Assembly (NCBI GenBank): GCA_900114405.1
Contig: FOSY01000003.1
Coordinates: 310,001-374,000 of the forward strand
DNA: 64,000 nt
Reading direction: 5' to 3'
Origin: Lachnospiraceae bacterium KH1T2
Lineage (GTDB): Bacteria > Bacillota > Clostridia > Lachnospirales > Lachnospiraceae
Position numbers and translations under genes: made by a program. The notes under the pieces are model-generated. The model was not told the origin of the DNA. It made no database searches and saw only the letters and a list, made by a program, of their open reading frames with translations. Positions 26,437 through 34,261 of the stretch are shown one piece after another. Numbering within the stretch: the stretch's first letter is position 1; the number at the start of each line of letters is the position of its first letter.

Positions 26437-27123
26437 ATGAAGATCCTTCTTGTAGAAGACGAAAAAAGAATGGCTGAAGCACTGGCTGAGCTGCTTAAGG
26501 GTGAGAGCTATGATGCGGATGTTTTTTATGAAGGTTTGAGCGGGCTTGATGCGGCACTTAGCGGAATCTATGATCTTTTGATCCTGGACGTTATGATGCC
26601 CGGTATCAATGGTTTTGAAGTGGCCTCAAGAGCCAGGAAAGCAGGCATAAAAGTGCCGATACTCATGCTGACAGCTAAGAGTGAATTGGATGACAAAGTC
26701 AGAGGACTTGACTGCGGAGCGGACGACTATCTTACAAAGCCCTTTGAAACAAGAGAATTGCTGGCAAGGGTAAGGGCGCTTCTCAGGAGAAATTATATAG
26801 ACCAGACTGATGAGAATGGAAATCTTAAATTTGGGGATCTTTCGCTGGACACAGGCTCATCTGTCATAGAAAATACGGAAAATTCCCAAAGTGTAAGACT
26901 TTCCGAAAAGGAGCTGCACATTTTGGAGATGCTGATGCAGAGCAGGGGACGCATCATATCCAAGGAGCAGCTTGCTGTAAAGATCTGGGGTTACGAGAAT
27001 GAGGCGGAATATAATAACGTTGAAGTATATATTTCGTTTACACGAAAGAAGCTGCATTTTATAAATTCAAAGGTTGAAATAAAAGCAGTGCGGGGGCTTG
27101 GTTATGAATTCCGGGAAAATTGA
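26437..27123 (+). CDS. OmpR-family response regulator
   Basis: A 228-residue regulator. The receiver domain (1-115) has the acidic pair in LLVEDEKR, the phosphorylation site Asp51 in LLILDVMMPG, a conserved Thr in MLTAKSE and Lys in YLTKPFE. The C-terminal winged helix (about 130-225) has ELHILEMLMQSRGRIISKEQL and VRGLGYEF, as in OmpR/PhoB proteins. ATG 26437 follows TGGAGGGCGG. The sensor kinase gene overlaps its 3' end by 20 nt, so the two form a translationally coupled pair. The signal is unknown; the adjacent esterase lipoprotein and sugar-degrading genes do not decide it. Confidence 0.95.
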   Translation: MKILLVEDEKRMAEALAELLKGESYDADVFYEGLSGLDAALSGIYDLLILDVMMPGINGFEVASRARKAGIKVPILMLTAKSELDDKVRGLDCGADDYLTKPFETRELLARVRALLRRNYIDQTDENGNLKFGDLSLDTGSSVIENTENSQSVRLSEKELHILEMLMQSRGRIISKEQLAVKIWGYENEAEYNNVEVYISFTRKKLHFINSKVEIKAVRGLGYEFREN

Positions 27124-28357
27124 ACTTTTCAGGAAATCCAGAAGCAGGATAATTCTGGTGATAATGCTTATGCTTACGATGATACTCGCTTCGACTATCG
27201 GGATAATCTATTATTCTACATACCGTGGGATATATATTCGGGATCAGCAAATTTTATCCCAATTTATCGAAAGTCGGGCGATGAATCCACTCCTTGAACC
27301 GCATGATGCATCACTTGGAAATAAAGCTGAGGAAGCGAACGCTTCTATCATTTACATGGTCAAATTTAATGAAGACGGTGTGATAGAGAGGGTTTGGAAT
27401 GACATAAAGCCAATAATGCCGGAGGATGAATTAAAGTCGATGGCAGAGCATATAAAAAATCTGGAAAATGCAGAAGGCATATATGGAAACTATCTCTACA
27501 GGCTTGAAAGCGTGGATGGCTGCACATTTGCAGCGTTTATGAATAATACGCTTTTTAAAGGAAGTGTAAATACACTTTTTTGGAACACGGTCATATCAGG
27601 AGCGATAGCGATGGTCGTTCTGTTTTTATTTTCATGCTATATTTCGGGCAGGATAGTAGCGCCGATGGAAGAGAGTTATAAGAAGCAGAAGCAATTCATC
27701 TCTGATGCGGGGCATGAGTTAAAAACACCGATCTCAGCGATAGGAGCAAATGCAGAACTCTTGAAAAAAGGGCTTTCCGGCTCGCCTGAGGAGCAAAAGC
27801 GCTGGCTTGATAATATAATTTATGAAAACAAGCGTATGAAAGAACTTGTGACAGAGCTTTTGGACCTTGCAAGGACAGAAAATACTGTGCCTTCGATGGA
27901 AGAGCTTGATATAAGCAGGCTCATTACCGGAGAGGTACTTCCGCTTGAAGCGGCGGCTTTCGAAAAGGGTATAATGATAGAAACTGACATAGAGCCTGAG
28001 ATCTTGCTTATGGGAAATAGTCCGCAGCTTTCACAGCTTGTCTCTACGCTTATAGACAATGCTCTTTCTCATATTGAGACGGAGAGAGAAGGGCTTAAGG
28101 CAATTAAAGTGAAGCTTTCAAAAGAAAAAGGTTATGCTGTTTTACGTGTGATGAATCCCGGAGTGAAGATTCCGGAAGATGAAAGAGATAAGATATTTGA
28201 GAGATTTTACAGGCAGGATGAATCCAGAAACCTTAATGGGCATTATGGCCTCGGACTTGCGATAGCCAAGGCCATAACACTCCGCCATAATGGCAGGATA
28301 GATGTAGATCATTATGATGGATGTAATGTTTTTACAGTACATCTTCCTTTGCATTAA
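27104..28357 (+). CDS. Membrane sensor histidine kinase
   Basis: A 417-residue kinase paired with the preceding regulator. Two membrane helices (about 15-38 and 155-178) flank an extracytoplasmic domain of about 115 residues. The H-box ISDAGHELKTPISAI carries the phosphorylated His204; the ATPase domain shows LIDNALSHIE (N-box), RFYRQDESRN and HYGLGLAIAKAI (G-box). There is no clear HAMP domain between the second helix and the H-box. ATG 27104 is used, with GGGGG upstream inside the regulator gene. Its stop codon overlaps the convergent coaBC stop by 3 nt, so the two transcripts overlap at the ends. Confidence 0.94.
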   Translation: MNSGKIELFRKSRSRIILVIMLMLTMILASTIGIIYYSTYRGIYIRDQQILSQFIESRAMNPLLEPHDASLGNKAEEANASIIYMVKFNEDGVIERVWNDIKPIMPEDELKSMAEHIKNLENAEGIYGNYLYRLESVDGCTFAAFMNNTLFKGSVNTLFWNTVISGAIAMVVLFLFSCYISGRIVAPMEESYKKQKQFISDAGHELKTPISAIGANAELLKKGLSGSPEEQKRWLDNIIYENKRMKELVTELLDLARTENTVPSMEELDISRLITGEVLPLEAAAFEKGIMIETDIEPEILLMGNSPQLSQLVSTLIDNALSHIETEREGLKAIKVKLSKEKGYAVLRVMNPGVKIPEDERDKIFERFYRQDESRNLNGHYGLGLAIAKAITLRHNGRIDVDHYDGCNVFTVHLPLH

Positions 28358-29553
28358 ACCGTTGTTCTCTGAAGGATGATCTCGTCAAGGATCTTATTGG
28401 CGACGTCATCCTTTGACATTTTAGGAAGCTCAAGGGAACGTGCCGGAGATATGATAGTTACGACATTGGTGCTGCCTCCGAAACCTGCGCCCTCTGTGCG
28501 AAGAGAGTTTGCAACGATCATATCCATATTTTTACGTCGCATCTTCGATGTGGCGTTTTTGATAAGGTCTTCTGTCTCCATTGCGAAACCGCAGATGAAC
28601 TGGTGCGTTTTGATGCCGCCGAGTGAAGCGATTATATCCTTGGTGCGCATGAGGAGAAGGCGCATATCGTCGTCAGACTTCTTGATTTTATGATCTGCAA
28701 CTTCGATAGGTCGGTAGTCGGCTACAGCCGCAGCACTGATGTAGATGTCAGTATCTTCAAAACGGTCTTCGACTGCGTGGAACATGTCTTCGGCAGAAGT
28801 GACATGTACGTCTTCGGTATTAGGGATCGCTTCAAGTGAAGTTGTTCCATGTACAAGCGATACATTTGCACCGCGGAGCATAGCAGCTCTGGCGATGGCA
28901 TAGCCCATTTTTCCGGTCGAATGGTTGGTTATATAGCGAACAGGGTCGATGGCTTCCTGAGTAGGGCCGGCGGTAACTGTGACATTGAGTCCGAAGAGGT
29001 CTTTTTCATGAGAGATCTCAGCATAAATATGCTCAAGGATTGTTTCAGGCTTTGGAAGCTTTCCGGCACCTACATCCTTGCATGCGAGCATGCCTGAAGC
29101 CGGCTCGATGATCTTCATTCCATAGTGCCTTAAAGCTGCAAGATTGTCCTGAGTTATAGGATTTTCGAGCATTGCCGTATTCATTGCAGGTGAAACGAGC
29201 TTAGGGCAGCGGGCAGCGAGTACGACTGTTGAGAGCATGTCGTCAGCAAGACCATGTGCCATCTTGGCGATTATATTTGCTGTAGCAGGGGCGATGACCA
29301 TGAGATCAGCAGCCTTTGCAAGAGATATATGTGTAACCTCATACTTATAATCACGATCAAACTGGTCAACGACACAGCGGTTATTTGTAAGTGTCTCGAA
29401 TGTCTGCGGTGTTATGAAGTTTGTTGCGTTTTTGGTCATTATAACGTGAACGTCAGCGCCGTCTTTTCTGAGCTGGCTTGCGACGTCAGCCATCTTATAT
29501 GCGGCAATACTGCCGGTGATTCCCAGTACAACGCACTTTCCCTGTAAATTCAT
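28354..29553 (-). CDS. coaBC: Phosphopantothenoylcysteine decarboxylase / phosphopantothenate-cysteine ligase
   Basis: A 399-residue bifunctional enzyme of coenzyme A synthesis. The N-terminal flavin decarboxylase (CoaC, about 1-180) shows LGITGSIAAYK, VIAPATANIIAKMAHG and PAMNTAMLENP, with the conserved Cys-containing loop GMLACKDVGAGKLP. The C-terminal ligase (CoaB, about 190-395) shows VTAGPTQEAIDPVRYITNHSTGKMG, SAAAVADYRP and KTHQFICGFAMETEDL. ATG 29553 has AAAGGAG 6-7 nt upstream on this strand. It is the first of only two minus-strand genes in the window and is divergent from the yicC operon. Confidence 0.97.
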   Translation of the reverse strand: MNLQGKCVVLGITGSIAAYKMADVASQLRKDGADVHVIMTKNATNFITPQTFETLTNNRCVVDQFDRDYKYEVTHISLAKAADLMVIAPATANIIAKMAHGLADDMLSTVVLAARCPKLVSPAMNTAMLENPITQDNLAALRHYGMKIIEPASGMLACKDVGAGKLPKPETILEHIYAEISHEKDLFGLNVTVTAGPTQEAIDPVRYITNHSTGKMGYAIARAAMLRGANVSLVHGTTSLEAIPNTEDVHVTSAEDMFHAVEDRFEDTDIYISAAAVADYRPIEVADHKIKKSDDDMRLLLMRTKDIIASLGGIKTHQFICGFAMETEDLIKNATSKMRRKNMDMIVANSLRTEGAGFGGSTNVVTIISPARSLELPKMSKDDVANKILDEIILQRTTV

Positions 29554-29689
29554 AAAATTCTCCTTTGACGTAATTTTCACATTATATGAATTGTATCACC
29601 TATTATGATATTATGAAAATATAATAATTATTTTTTCGTAAATTTAGGAAAATACACTATTTCGGCGCGAAGCCAGGACTGTAATCCTA

Positions 29690-29719
29690 TTGACGTTATG
29701 AAAACTTTAAGGGTATAAT
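29690..29719 (+). promoter_or_regulatory. Sigma-A promoter of the yicC operon
   Basis: TTGACG (29690-29695), 18-nt spacer, TATAAT (29714-29719). The leader then contains a small GGACTC / GAGTCC hairpin before the AAAGGA ribosome binding site of yicC. Confidence 0.75.
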
Positions 29720-29785
29720 ATGATTCTGTATGGACTCATGATGGGTAGAAGGCCAGTCGAGTCCGACATGAAAGGACAATTTATT

Positions 29786-30664
29786 ATGATCAGGAGTATG
29801 ACAGGATTTGGCCGTGCCGAGATTCATGAGGATTCAAGACGTTATACGGTCGAAATCAAGACAGTCAACCACCGTTATCTTGAAGCAAATATCAAGATGC
29901 CAAAGGCTCTTTCGATTTTTGAATCTTCTATAAGGTCAATTCTCAAAGAGTATCTTGAACGTGGTAAGGTTGATATGTTCATTACCTACGAGGACAGCAA
30001 TAACAGCAGCGGAAGCGTTAAGTATAACAGTGCTGTCGCTCATCAGTATTTTGATTACCTCAATCAGATGAGTAAGGAATTCGGACTTGATAACGATATC
30101 CGTATTTCAGGGCTCTCACGTTTTCCTGAAGTTTTCACCATGGAAGAAGCAGAGGTTGATGAAGATACACTTTGGAAGGGACTTGAAAAGGCCGTAAGAG
30201 GTGCACTTGCTCAGGTTGTTGAAACCAGAACAGCTGAGGGTGAGAATCTTAAAAAAGATCTCATCGAAAAACTTGATGATATGCTTAAAGGTGTTGCATT
30301 CATCGAAGAGAGAGCACCGGGGGTTGTTGAGGAATATCGCAGCAGACTTACAGCGAAGATACATGACATGCTTGGAAATGCTGAGATAGATGAAGCGCGT
30401 ATCGTTACAGAAGTTACGATCTACGCGGATAAGATCAGTGTTGACGAGGAAGTTGTTCGCTTAAGAAGTCATATCGAGACAATGAAAAATACCATCGAGA
30501 AGGGCGGTCATATCGGACGTAAGCTTGATTTCATCGCTCAGGAGATGAATCGTGAAGCAAATACGACATTGTCAAAGGCAAATGACCTTGCAACAAGTGA
30601 TGTTGCAATCGAGCTTAAAACTTCTATAGAGAAGGTGCGGGAGCAGATACAGAACATTGAATAA
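29786..30664 (+). CDS. yicC: YicC-family endoribonuclease
   Basis: A 292-residue member of the YicC/YloC family, RNases involved in RNA turnover. It opens with the family hallmark IRSMTGFGRAE, continues with EIKTVNHRYLEANIKMP and ends with GGHIGRKLDFIAQEMNREANTTLSKAND and KTSIEKVREQIQNIE. ATG 29786 is preceded by AAAGGA at 29771; the frame extends 22 codons upstream but those lack family sequence and overlap the leader. It heads a housekeeping operon with remA, gmk, rpoZ, rimO and pgsA, a common arrangement in Firmicutes, where yicC (yloC), remA (ylzA), gmk and rpoZ stay together. Confidence 0.95.
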   Translation: MIRSMTGFGRAEIHEDSRRYTVEIKTVNHRYLEANIKMPKALSIFESSIRSILKEYLERGKVDMFITYEDSNNSSGSVKYNSAVAHQYFDYLNQMSKEFGLDNDIRISGLSRFPEVFTMEEAEVDEDTLWKGLEKAVRGALAQVVETRTAEGENLKKDLIEKLDDMLKGVAFIEERAPGVVEEYRSRLTAKIHDMLGNAEIDEARIVTEVTIYADKISVDEEVVRLRSHIETMKNTIEKGGHIGRKLDFIAQEMNREANTTLSKANDLATSDVAIELKTSIEKVREQIQNIE

Positions 30665-30911
30665 GTTGATTAATGTTGGTTTTGGAAATATCGTAAACGC
30701 AGATAAGATAATTGCTATCATCATGCCTGATTCAGCTCCGGCGAAAAGACTTATGCAGAATGCCAAAAAGTCCGGAACAGCTATTGATGCCACTCATGGA
30801 AGAAAAATTCAGTCCTGCCTCATAATGGAAGGAAGTCAGGTCGTTTTTTCTGCACTTACGACAGAGACCATAGTTGAAAGACTTTCAGATAGTAAGGAGA
30901 CCGGTTCATGA
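30657..30911 (+). CDS. remA: RemA-family DNA-binding regulator (DUF370)
   Basis: An 84-residue protein with the RemA signature: KLINVGFGNIVNADKIIAIIMPDSAPAKR and DATHGRKIQSCLIM. In Bacillus subtilis RemA activates biofilm matrix and osmoprotection genes as a ring-shaped DNA-binding protein. The start is TTG 30657, overlapping the yicC stop by 8 nt; a later TTG (30666) would remove the first three residues. The last bases overlap the gmk start (ATGA). Its place between yicC and gmk is the standard one. Confidence 0.93.
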   Translation: MNKLINVGFGNIVNADKIIAIIMPDSAPAKRLMQNAKKSGTAIDATHGRKIQSCLIMEGSQVVFSALTTETIVERLSDSKETGS

Positions 30912-31528
30912 ATAAAAAAGGAATTCTTGTGGTCGTATCCGGATTTTCCGGTGCAGGTAAAGGCACATTGATGAAGAAACTGCTCAGCGAATATGATAAT
31001 TATGCGCTGTCAGTATCAGCTACTTCAAGAAGCCCTCGTCCGGGTGAAGTTGAAGGCGTAAGTTATTTTTATAAGACAAAAGAAGAATTCGAGGCTATGA
31101 TCAAAGAGGATGCATTCTTTGAACATGCCTGTTATGTTGGAAATTATTATGGAACCCCTAAGAAGTTTGTTTTTGATAAGCTTGAGGAGGGAAAGGATGT
31201 TATACTGGAGATAGAGATCCAGGGGGCATTGCAGGTAAAGGAAAAGTTTCCTGAAGCACTGCTGCTCTTTGTAACACCACCTACTGCTAAATGTCTTAAA
31301 GAACGTCTTGTTGGCAGAGGTACAGAGACACTCGAAGTTTGCGAGAGCAGGCTCAAGCGTGCCGTACAGGAGTCAGAGGGCATCGAAAAATATGATTATC
31401 TTATCATAAATGATGATCTTGATACCTGTGTAAAGGAAATGCATCAGATAATACAGTCAGCAAAGTTTCAGCCAATGAGGCAGGAAGCTTTTATCAAAGA
31501 AATCAGAGAAGAACTTAAGGCACTCTGA
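30908..31528 (+). CDS. gmk: Guanylate kinase
   Basis: A 206-residue kinase that turns GMP into GDP with ATP. It has the P-loop VVSGFSGAGKGTLMKKL, the GMP-binding SATSRSPRPGEVEGVSYFY, and LEIEIQGALQVKEKFP. Length is normal. The ATG overlaps the remA stop (ATGA), so expression is coupled. In the operon it links nucleotide supply with transcription (rpoZ). Confidence 0.97.
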   Translation: MNKKGILVVVSGFSGAGKGTLMKKLLSEYDNYALSVSATSRSPRPGEVEGVSYFYKTKEEFEAMIKEDAFFEHACYVGNYYGTPKKFVFDKLEEGKDVILEIEIQGALQVKEKFPEALLLFVTPPTAKCLKERLVGRGTETLEVCESRLKRAVQESEGIEKYDYLIINDDLDTCVKEMHQIIQSAKFQPMRQEAFIKEIREELKAL

Positions 31529-31569
31529 TCAGAGTTTTCATTGGCGCAAAGCGTCAGAATGGAGGAATT

Positions 31570-31815
31570 ATGTTACATCCGTCATACGGTGACCTTATGC
31601 AAGTAGTAAATTCAGATGTTCAGGATGGAGAGGCTCCTATTGTTAACAGCCGTTACTCTATCGTTATAGCTACATCTGAGCGTGCCCGTCAGCTTATCGA
31701 TGGTGCAGATCCGCTTATTCCACCTGAAGGAAGAAAGCCATTGTCACTCGCAGTAGAAGAGCTCTGGAAGGGCCAGCTTCACATTTTGAGTAAGGACGAA
31801 GATACAGAAGAATGA
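31570..31815 (+). CDS. rpoZ: RNA polymerase omega subunit
   Basis: An 81-residue omega subunit, which helps assemble RNA polymerase by binding the beta-prime subunit. The recognisable part is NSRYSIVIATSERARQLIDG followed by KPLSLAVEELWKGQLHIL. It has an extra N-terminal stretch (MLHPSYGDLMQVVNSDVQDG) compared with shorter omegas, as in other Lachnospiraceae. AATGGAGG precedes the ATG, and the stop overlaps the rimO start (ATGA). Confidence 0.93.
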   Translation: MLHPSYGDLMQVVNSDVQDGEAPIVNSRYSIVIATSERARQLIDGADPLIPPEGRKPLSLAVEELWKGQLHILSKDEDTEE

Positions 31816-33158
31816 AGATCCTTTTTATTTCACTTGGATGCGACAAAAATCTGGTAGATTCAGAGCAGATGATCGCACTCCTTAGAAAGCATGGATATGA
31901 ATTTACTAACGACGATGCCGAAGCCGACATCGTCGTTATCAATTCATGTGCATTTATTAATGATGCAAAGCAGGAAAGTATTGAAACGATCATTGATGCG
32001 GGTGAGCTTAAGCGAAACGCAAATGTAAAGTGCATTGTTGTTGCAGGATGCCTGGCTCAGCGTTATTCAGAGCAGATCAAAACTGATCTTCCGGAAGTAG
32101 ACGCTATCGTGGGAACAACAGCATTTGATAAGATCGTTGAAGTTGTAGATGAAGTCCTTGAGAAAAAGGGCTATGTTGTGGAACGTAAAGAAGATATAGA
32201 TCGTTATCTTTACCTTGAGGGCAATCGTTCTATCACTACAACCGGTAACTTTGAGTACCTTAAGATAGCCGAAGGCTGCAATAAGCGCTGCACATACTGT
32301 GCGATTCCGGATATACGTGGTAAATACCGCAGTGTTCCTATGGAAAAGCTGCTTAACGACGCACAAGAGCTTGCAGAAAAGGGCGTTAAGGAACTTATAT
32401 TGGTAGCACAGGAAACAACAATATACGGTATCGACCTTTATGGTAAGAAGAGCCTTCCTGAGCTTTTAAGAAAGCTCTGCAAGATAGATGGCTTCAAGTG
32501 GATACGTATCCTTTACTGCTATCCGGAGGAAATTGATGATGAGCTCATCGAGGTCATGAAGGAAGAGCCTAAGATATGCCGTTATCTCGACCTTCCTATA
32601 CAGCATGCCTGCGATAAGCTTCTTAAGAAGATGGGCAGACGTACATCCAAGAGCGAGCTTGTCGAGATAGTTAATAAGCTCAGAGCTGCAATGCCGGATA
32701 TTTCGCTCAGGACAACACTTATCACAGGCTTCCCGGGTGAGGATGAGAATGATCAGAAAGAGCTTGTTGAATTCGTTAAAGATATGAGATTTGACAGACT
32801 TGGATGCTTCACATATTCTCCGGAAGAGGGAACACCTGCGGCAGAGTTTCCTGATCAGGTAGATGAGGAGATCAAAGAGGCTCGACGTGATGAGATCATG
32901 CAGCTCCAGCAGGGAATAGCATTTGAAAATGCTGAAGCAATGGTTGGCAAAGAGCTTGATGTCATGATTGAGGGAAGGATTCCGGAAGAACACGTATATG
33001 TCGGAAGAACCTACAGAGATGCGCCAAACATCGACGGTATGATATTTATTGATGACGCGAATGTTCAGGGCGAGCTGATGACAGGTGATTTTGTAAAGGT
33101 ATTAGTGACAGGCTCAGATGAATACGATCTGGTTGGAGAAGTCATAACAGAAGATTAA
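31812..33158 (+). CDS. rimO: Ribosomal protein S12 methylthiotransferase RimO
   Basis: A 448-residue radical SAM enzyme that adds a methylthio group to an aspartate of ribosomal protein S12. The N-terminal cluster uses C10 (LGCDKN), C46 (NSCAF) and C80 (AGCLAQR); the radical SAM cluster uses C156, C160 and C163 (CNKRCTYC). A C-terminal TRAM domain (about 375-445) ends the protein. The match at CDKNLVDSEQM separates it from MiaB. The start overlaps the rpoZ stop, and pgsA follows 19 nt after the stop, as often in clostridia. Confidence 0.96.
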   Translation: MKILFISLGCDKNLVDSEQMIALLRKHGYEFTNDDAEADIVVINSCAFINDAKQESIETIIDAGELKRNANVKCIVVAGCLAQRYSEQIKTDLPEVDAIVGTTAFDKIVEVVDEVLEKKGYVVERKEDIDRYLYLEGNRSITTTGNFEYLKIAEGCNKRCTYCAIPDIRGKYRSVPMEKLLNDAQELAEKGVKELILVAQETTIYGIDLYGKKSLPELLRKLCKIDGFKWIRILYCYPEEIDDELIEVMKEEPKICRYLDLPIQHACDKLLKKMGRRTSKSELVEIVNKLRAAMPDISLRTTLITGFPGEDENDQKELVEFVKDMRFDRLGCFTYSPEEGTPAAEFPDQVDEEIKEARRDEIMQLQQGIAFENAEAMVGKELDVMIEGRIPEEHVYVGRTYRDAPNIDGMIFIDDANVQGELMTGDFVKVLVTGSDEYDLVGEVITED

Positions 33159-33177
33159 ATCAAAGGAGGTATTGGGT

Positions 33178-33720
33178 ATGAATTTACCTAACAAGTTGAC
33201 GGTACTGCGTGTGGTATTGATACCGTTTTTTGTAGTATTTCTGCTCACAAACTGTTTTGGAGAGGCTTCAAAGTGGGCTGCTTTGGCAATTTTCATCATT
33301 GCGAGTCTTACGGATATGCTTGATGGTAAGATAGCAAGAAAGTACAATCTGGTGACTAACTTTGGAAAATTCATGGATCCGCTTGCGGATAAGATGCTTG
33401 TTTGCTCTGCGCTCATCTGCCTTACTGCTATGGGTAAGATACCGGCATGGATGGTTATCGTGATAGTTGCGAGAGATTTTACTATCAGCGGATTCAGACT
33501 TGTTGCAGCTGAAACAGGAAGAGTTATCGCAGCAAATTATTGGGGCAAATTTAAGACAGCATCGCAGATGGTCATGATCTGCCTCGTGATAGCAGATATT
33601 CAATTTGGACCACTTCCGCTGATCACACTTGCGTTCCAGTATATAGCTGTAATCCTTACGATAATCTCACTTGTGGTATATCTTAAGGACAATAAAGACG
33701 TTATGAAAGACGCAGATTGA
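33178..33720 (+). CDS. pgsA: CDP-diacylglycerol-glycerol-3-phosphate 3-phosphatidyltransferase
   Basis: A 180-residue membrane enzyme of the CDP-alcohol phosphatidyltransferase family that makes phosphatidylglycerol phosphate for membrane lipids. The family motif D-x2-DG-x2-AR-x8-G-x3-D-x3-D is complete in DMLDGKIARKY...GKFMDPLAD. The N-terminus LPNKLTVLRVVLIPFFV is typical of PgsA. ATG 33178 has AAAGGAGG 7 nt upstream; a TTG two codons earlier is less likely. It ends the yicC operon as visible here. Confidence 0.95.
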   Translation: MNLPNKLTVLRVVLIPFFVVFLLTNCFGEASKWAALAIFIIASLTDMLDGKIARKYNLVTNFGKFMDPLADKMLVCSALICLTAMGKIPAWMVIVIVARDFTISGFRLVAAETGRVIAANYWGKFKTASQMVMICLVIADIQFGPLPLITLAFQYIAVILTIISLVVYLKDNKDVMKDAD

Positions 33721-33740
33721 CATAAAAATTAAAAGTTTAC

Positions 33741-33769
33741 TTGAACTTATTAACAAAATGCTTTATTAT
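33741..33769 (+). promoter_or_regulatory. Sigma-A promoter of the candidate RNA gene
   Basis: TTGAAC (33741-33746), 17-nt spacer, TATTAT (33764-33769). Transcription would begin near 33776. Confidence 0.6.
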
Positions 33770-33775
33770 AACTCA

Positions 33776-34081
33776 TGCGCAGAAATTTGCACAGGAGGAA
33801 GGAACACCTCTGCTATCAAATTATATTAGTACGTATGTTTTGATGATTGGCTCTCATCTGAGCAGACGTTTACGGGTATCATGTCCGCAAAAAGCTAAAT
33901 ATGTTGGTGCACTTATTATGGGCGACTCTCAGATAGGTGGACCGGTTCCCTGCTCATGTGGAAATATATGCGAGGCCGATATCAAGTATTAGAGCTAGTT
34001 GGTAATACTTGAAGAAATGGGCTTGATCTGAATAGGATTTAATTAAGAAAAAGAGACGATTGAATTTCGTCTCTTTTTTTG
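33776..34081 (+). ncRNA. Candidate structured non-coding RNA between pgsA and mgtE
   Basis: A promoter (33741-33769) and an intrinsic terminator (34048-34081) bound about 300 nt without a convincing gene. Inverted repeats suggest folding: TGAGCAG (33859-33865) pairs at long range with CTGCTCA (about 33950-33956), CAAGTATT (33983-33990) with AATACTTG (34004-34011), and CAGGAGG with CCTCTG near 33792-33812. One open frame of 83 codons crosses it, but its start codon is inside the -35 box and the only internal ATG (33843) lacks a ribosome binding site. It does not read as tmRNA, SRP RNA or RNase P RNA to me. It could also be a leader of mgtE, but no M-box consensus was seen. Confidence 0.45.
34048..34081 (+). 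terminator. Intrinsic terminator of the candidate RNA
   Basis: AAAGAGACGA pairs with TCGTCTCTTT around a 7-nt loop, followed by seven or more T residues. Confidence 0.92.
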
Positions 34082-34261
34082 TTAGTATAGATAAGTTGTA
34101 AAAAGATTGTTTTTTGTACGAGATCGATAGACAGTCGGTCTTCTTTTTGAGAAAGGTGGTGGTTTTTGTGTCAGATGTTCCTGAACGAAAGCGTGGCAGA
34201 CACGCGAAAACATATAATTGCATGAAAACCTATAACCTGTTAAAAAGGAGATTGACTGATT
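34082..34261 (+). other. mgtE upstream region
   Basis: These 180 bases contain a small GCGTG / CACGC hairpin (about 34193-34207) and the AAAAAGGAG ribosome binding site of mgtE. No gene, second terminator or recognisable magnesium riboswitch was found. Confidence 0.5.

Noticed and set aside
28376..29547. Plus-strand open frames opposite coaBC
   Set aside because: They are shadows of the minus-strand gene, without start signals or recognisable families.
33741..33992. 83-codon open frame between pgsA and mgtE
   Set aside because: Its TTG start is the -35 box of a promoter, the internal ATG lacks a ribosome binding site, and the translation resembles no family I know. Kept only as part of the candidate RNA.
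34082..34261. Magnesium M-box riboswitch before mgtE
   Set aside because: The conserved M-box blocks were not found and no terminator separates the region from the start codon.
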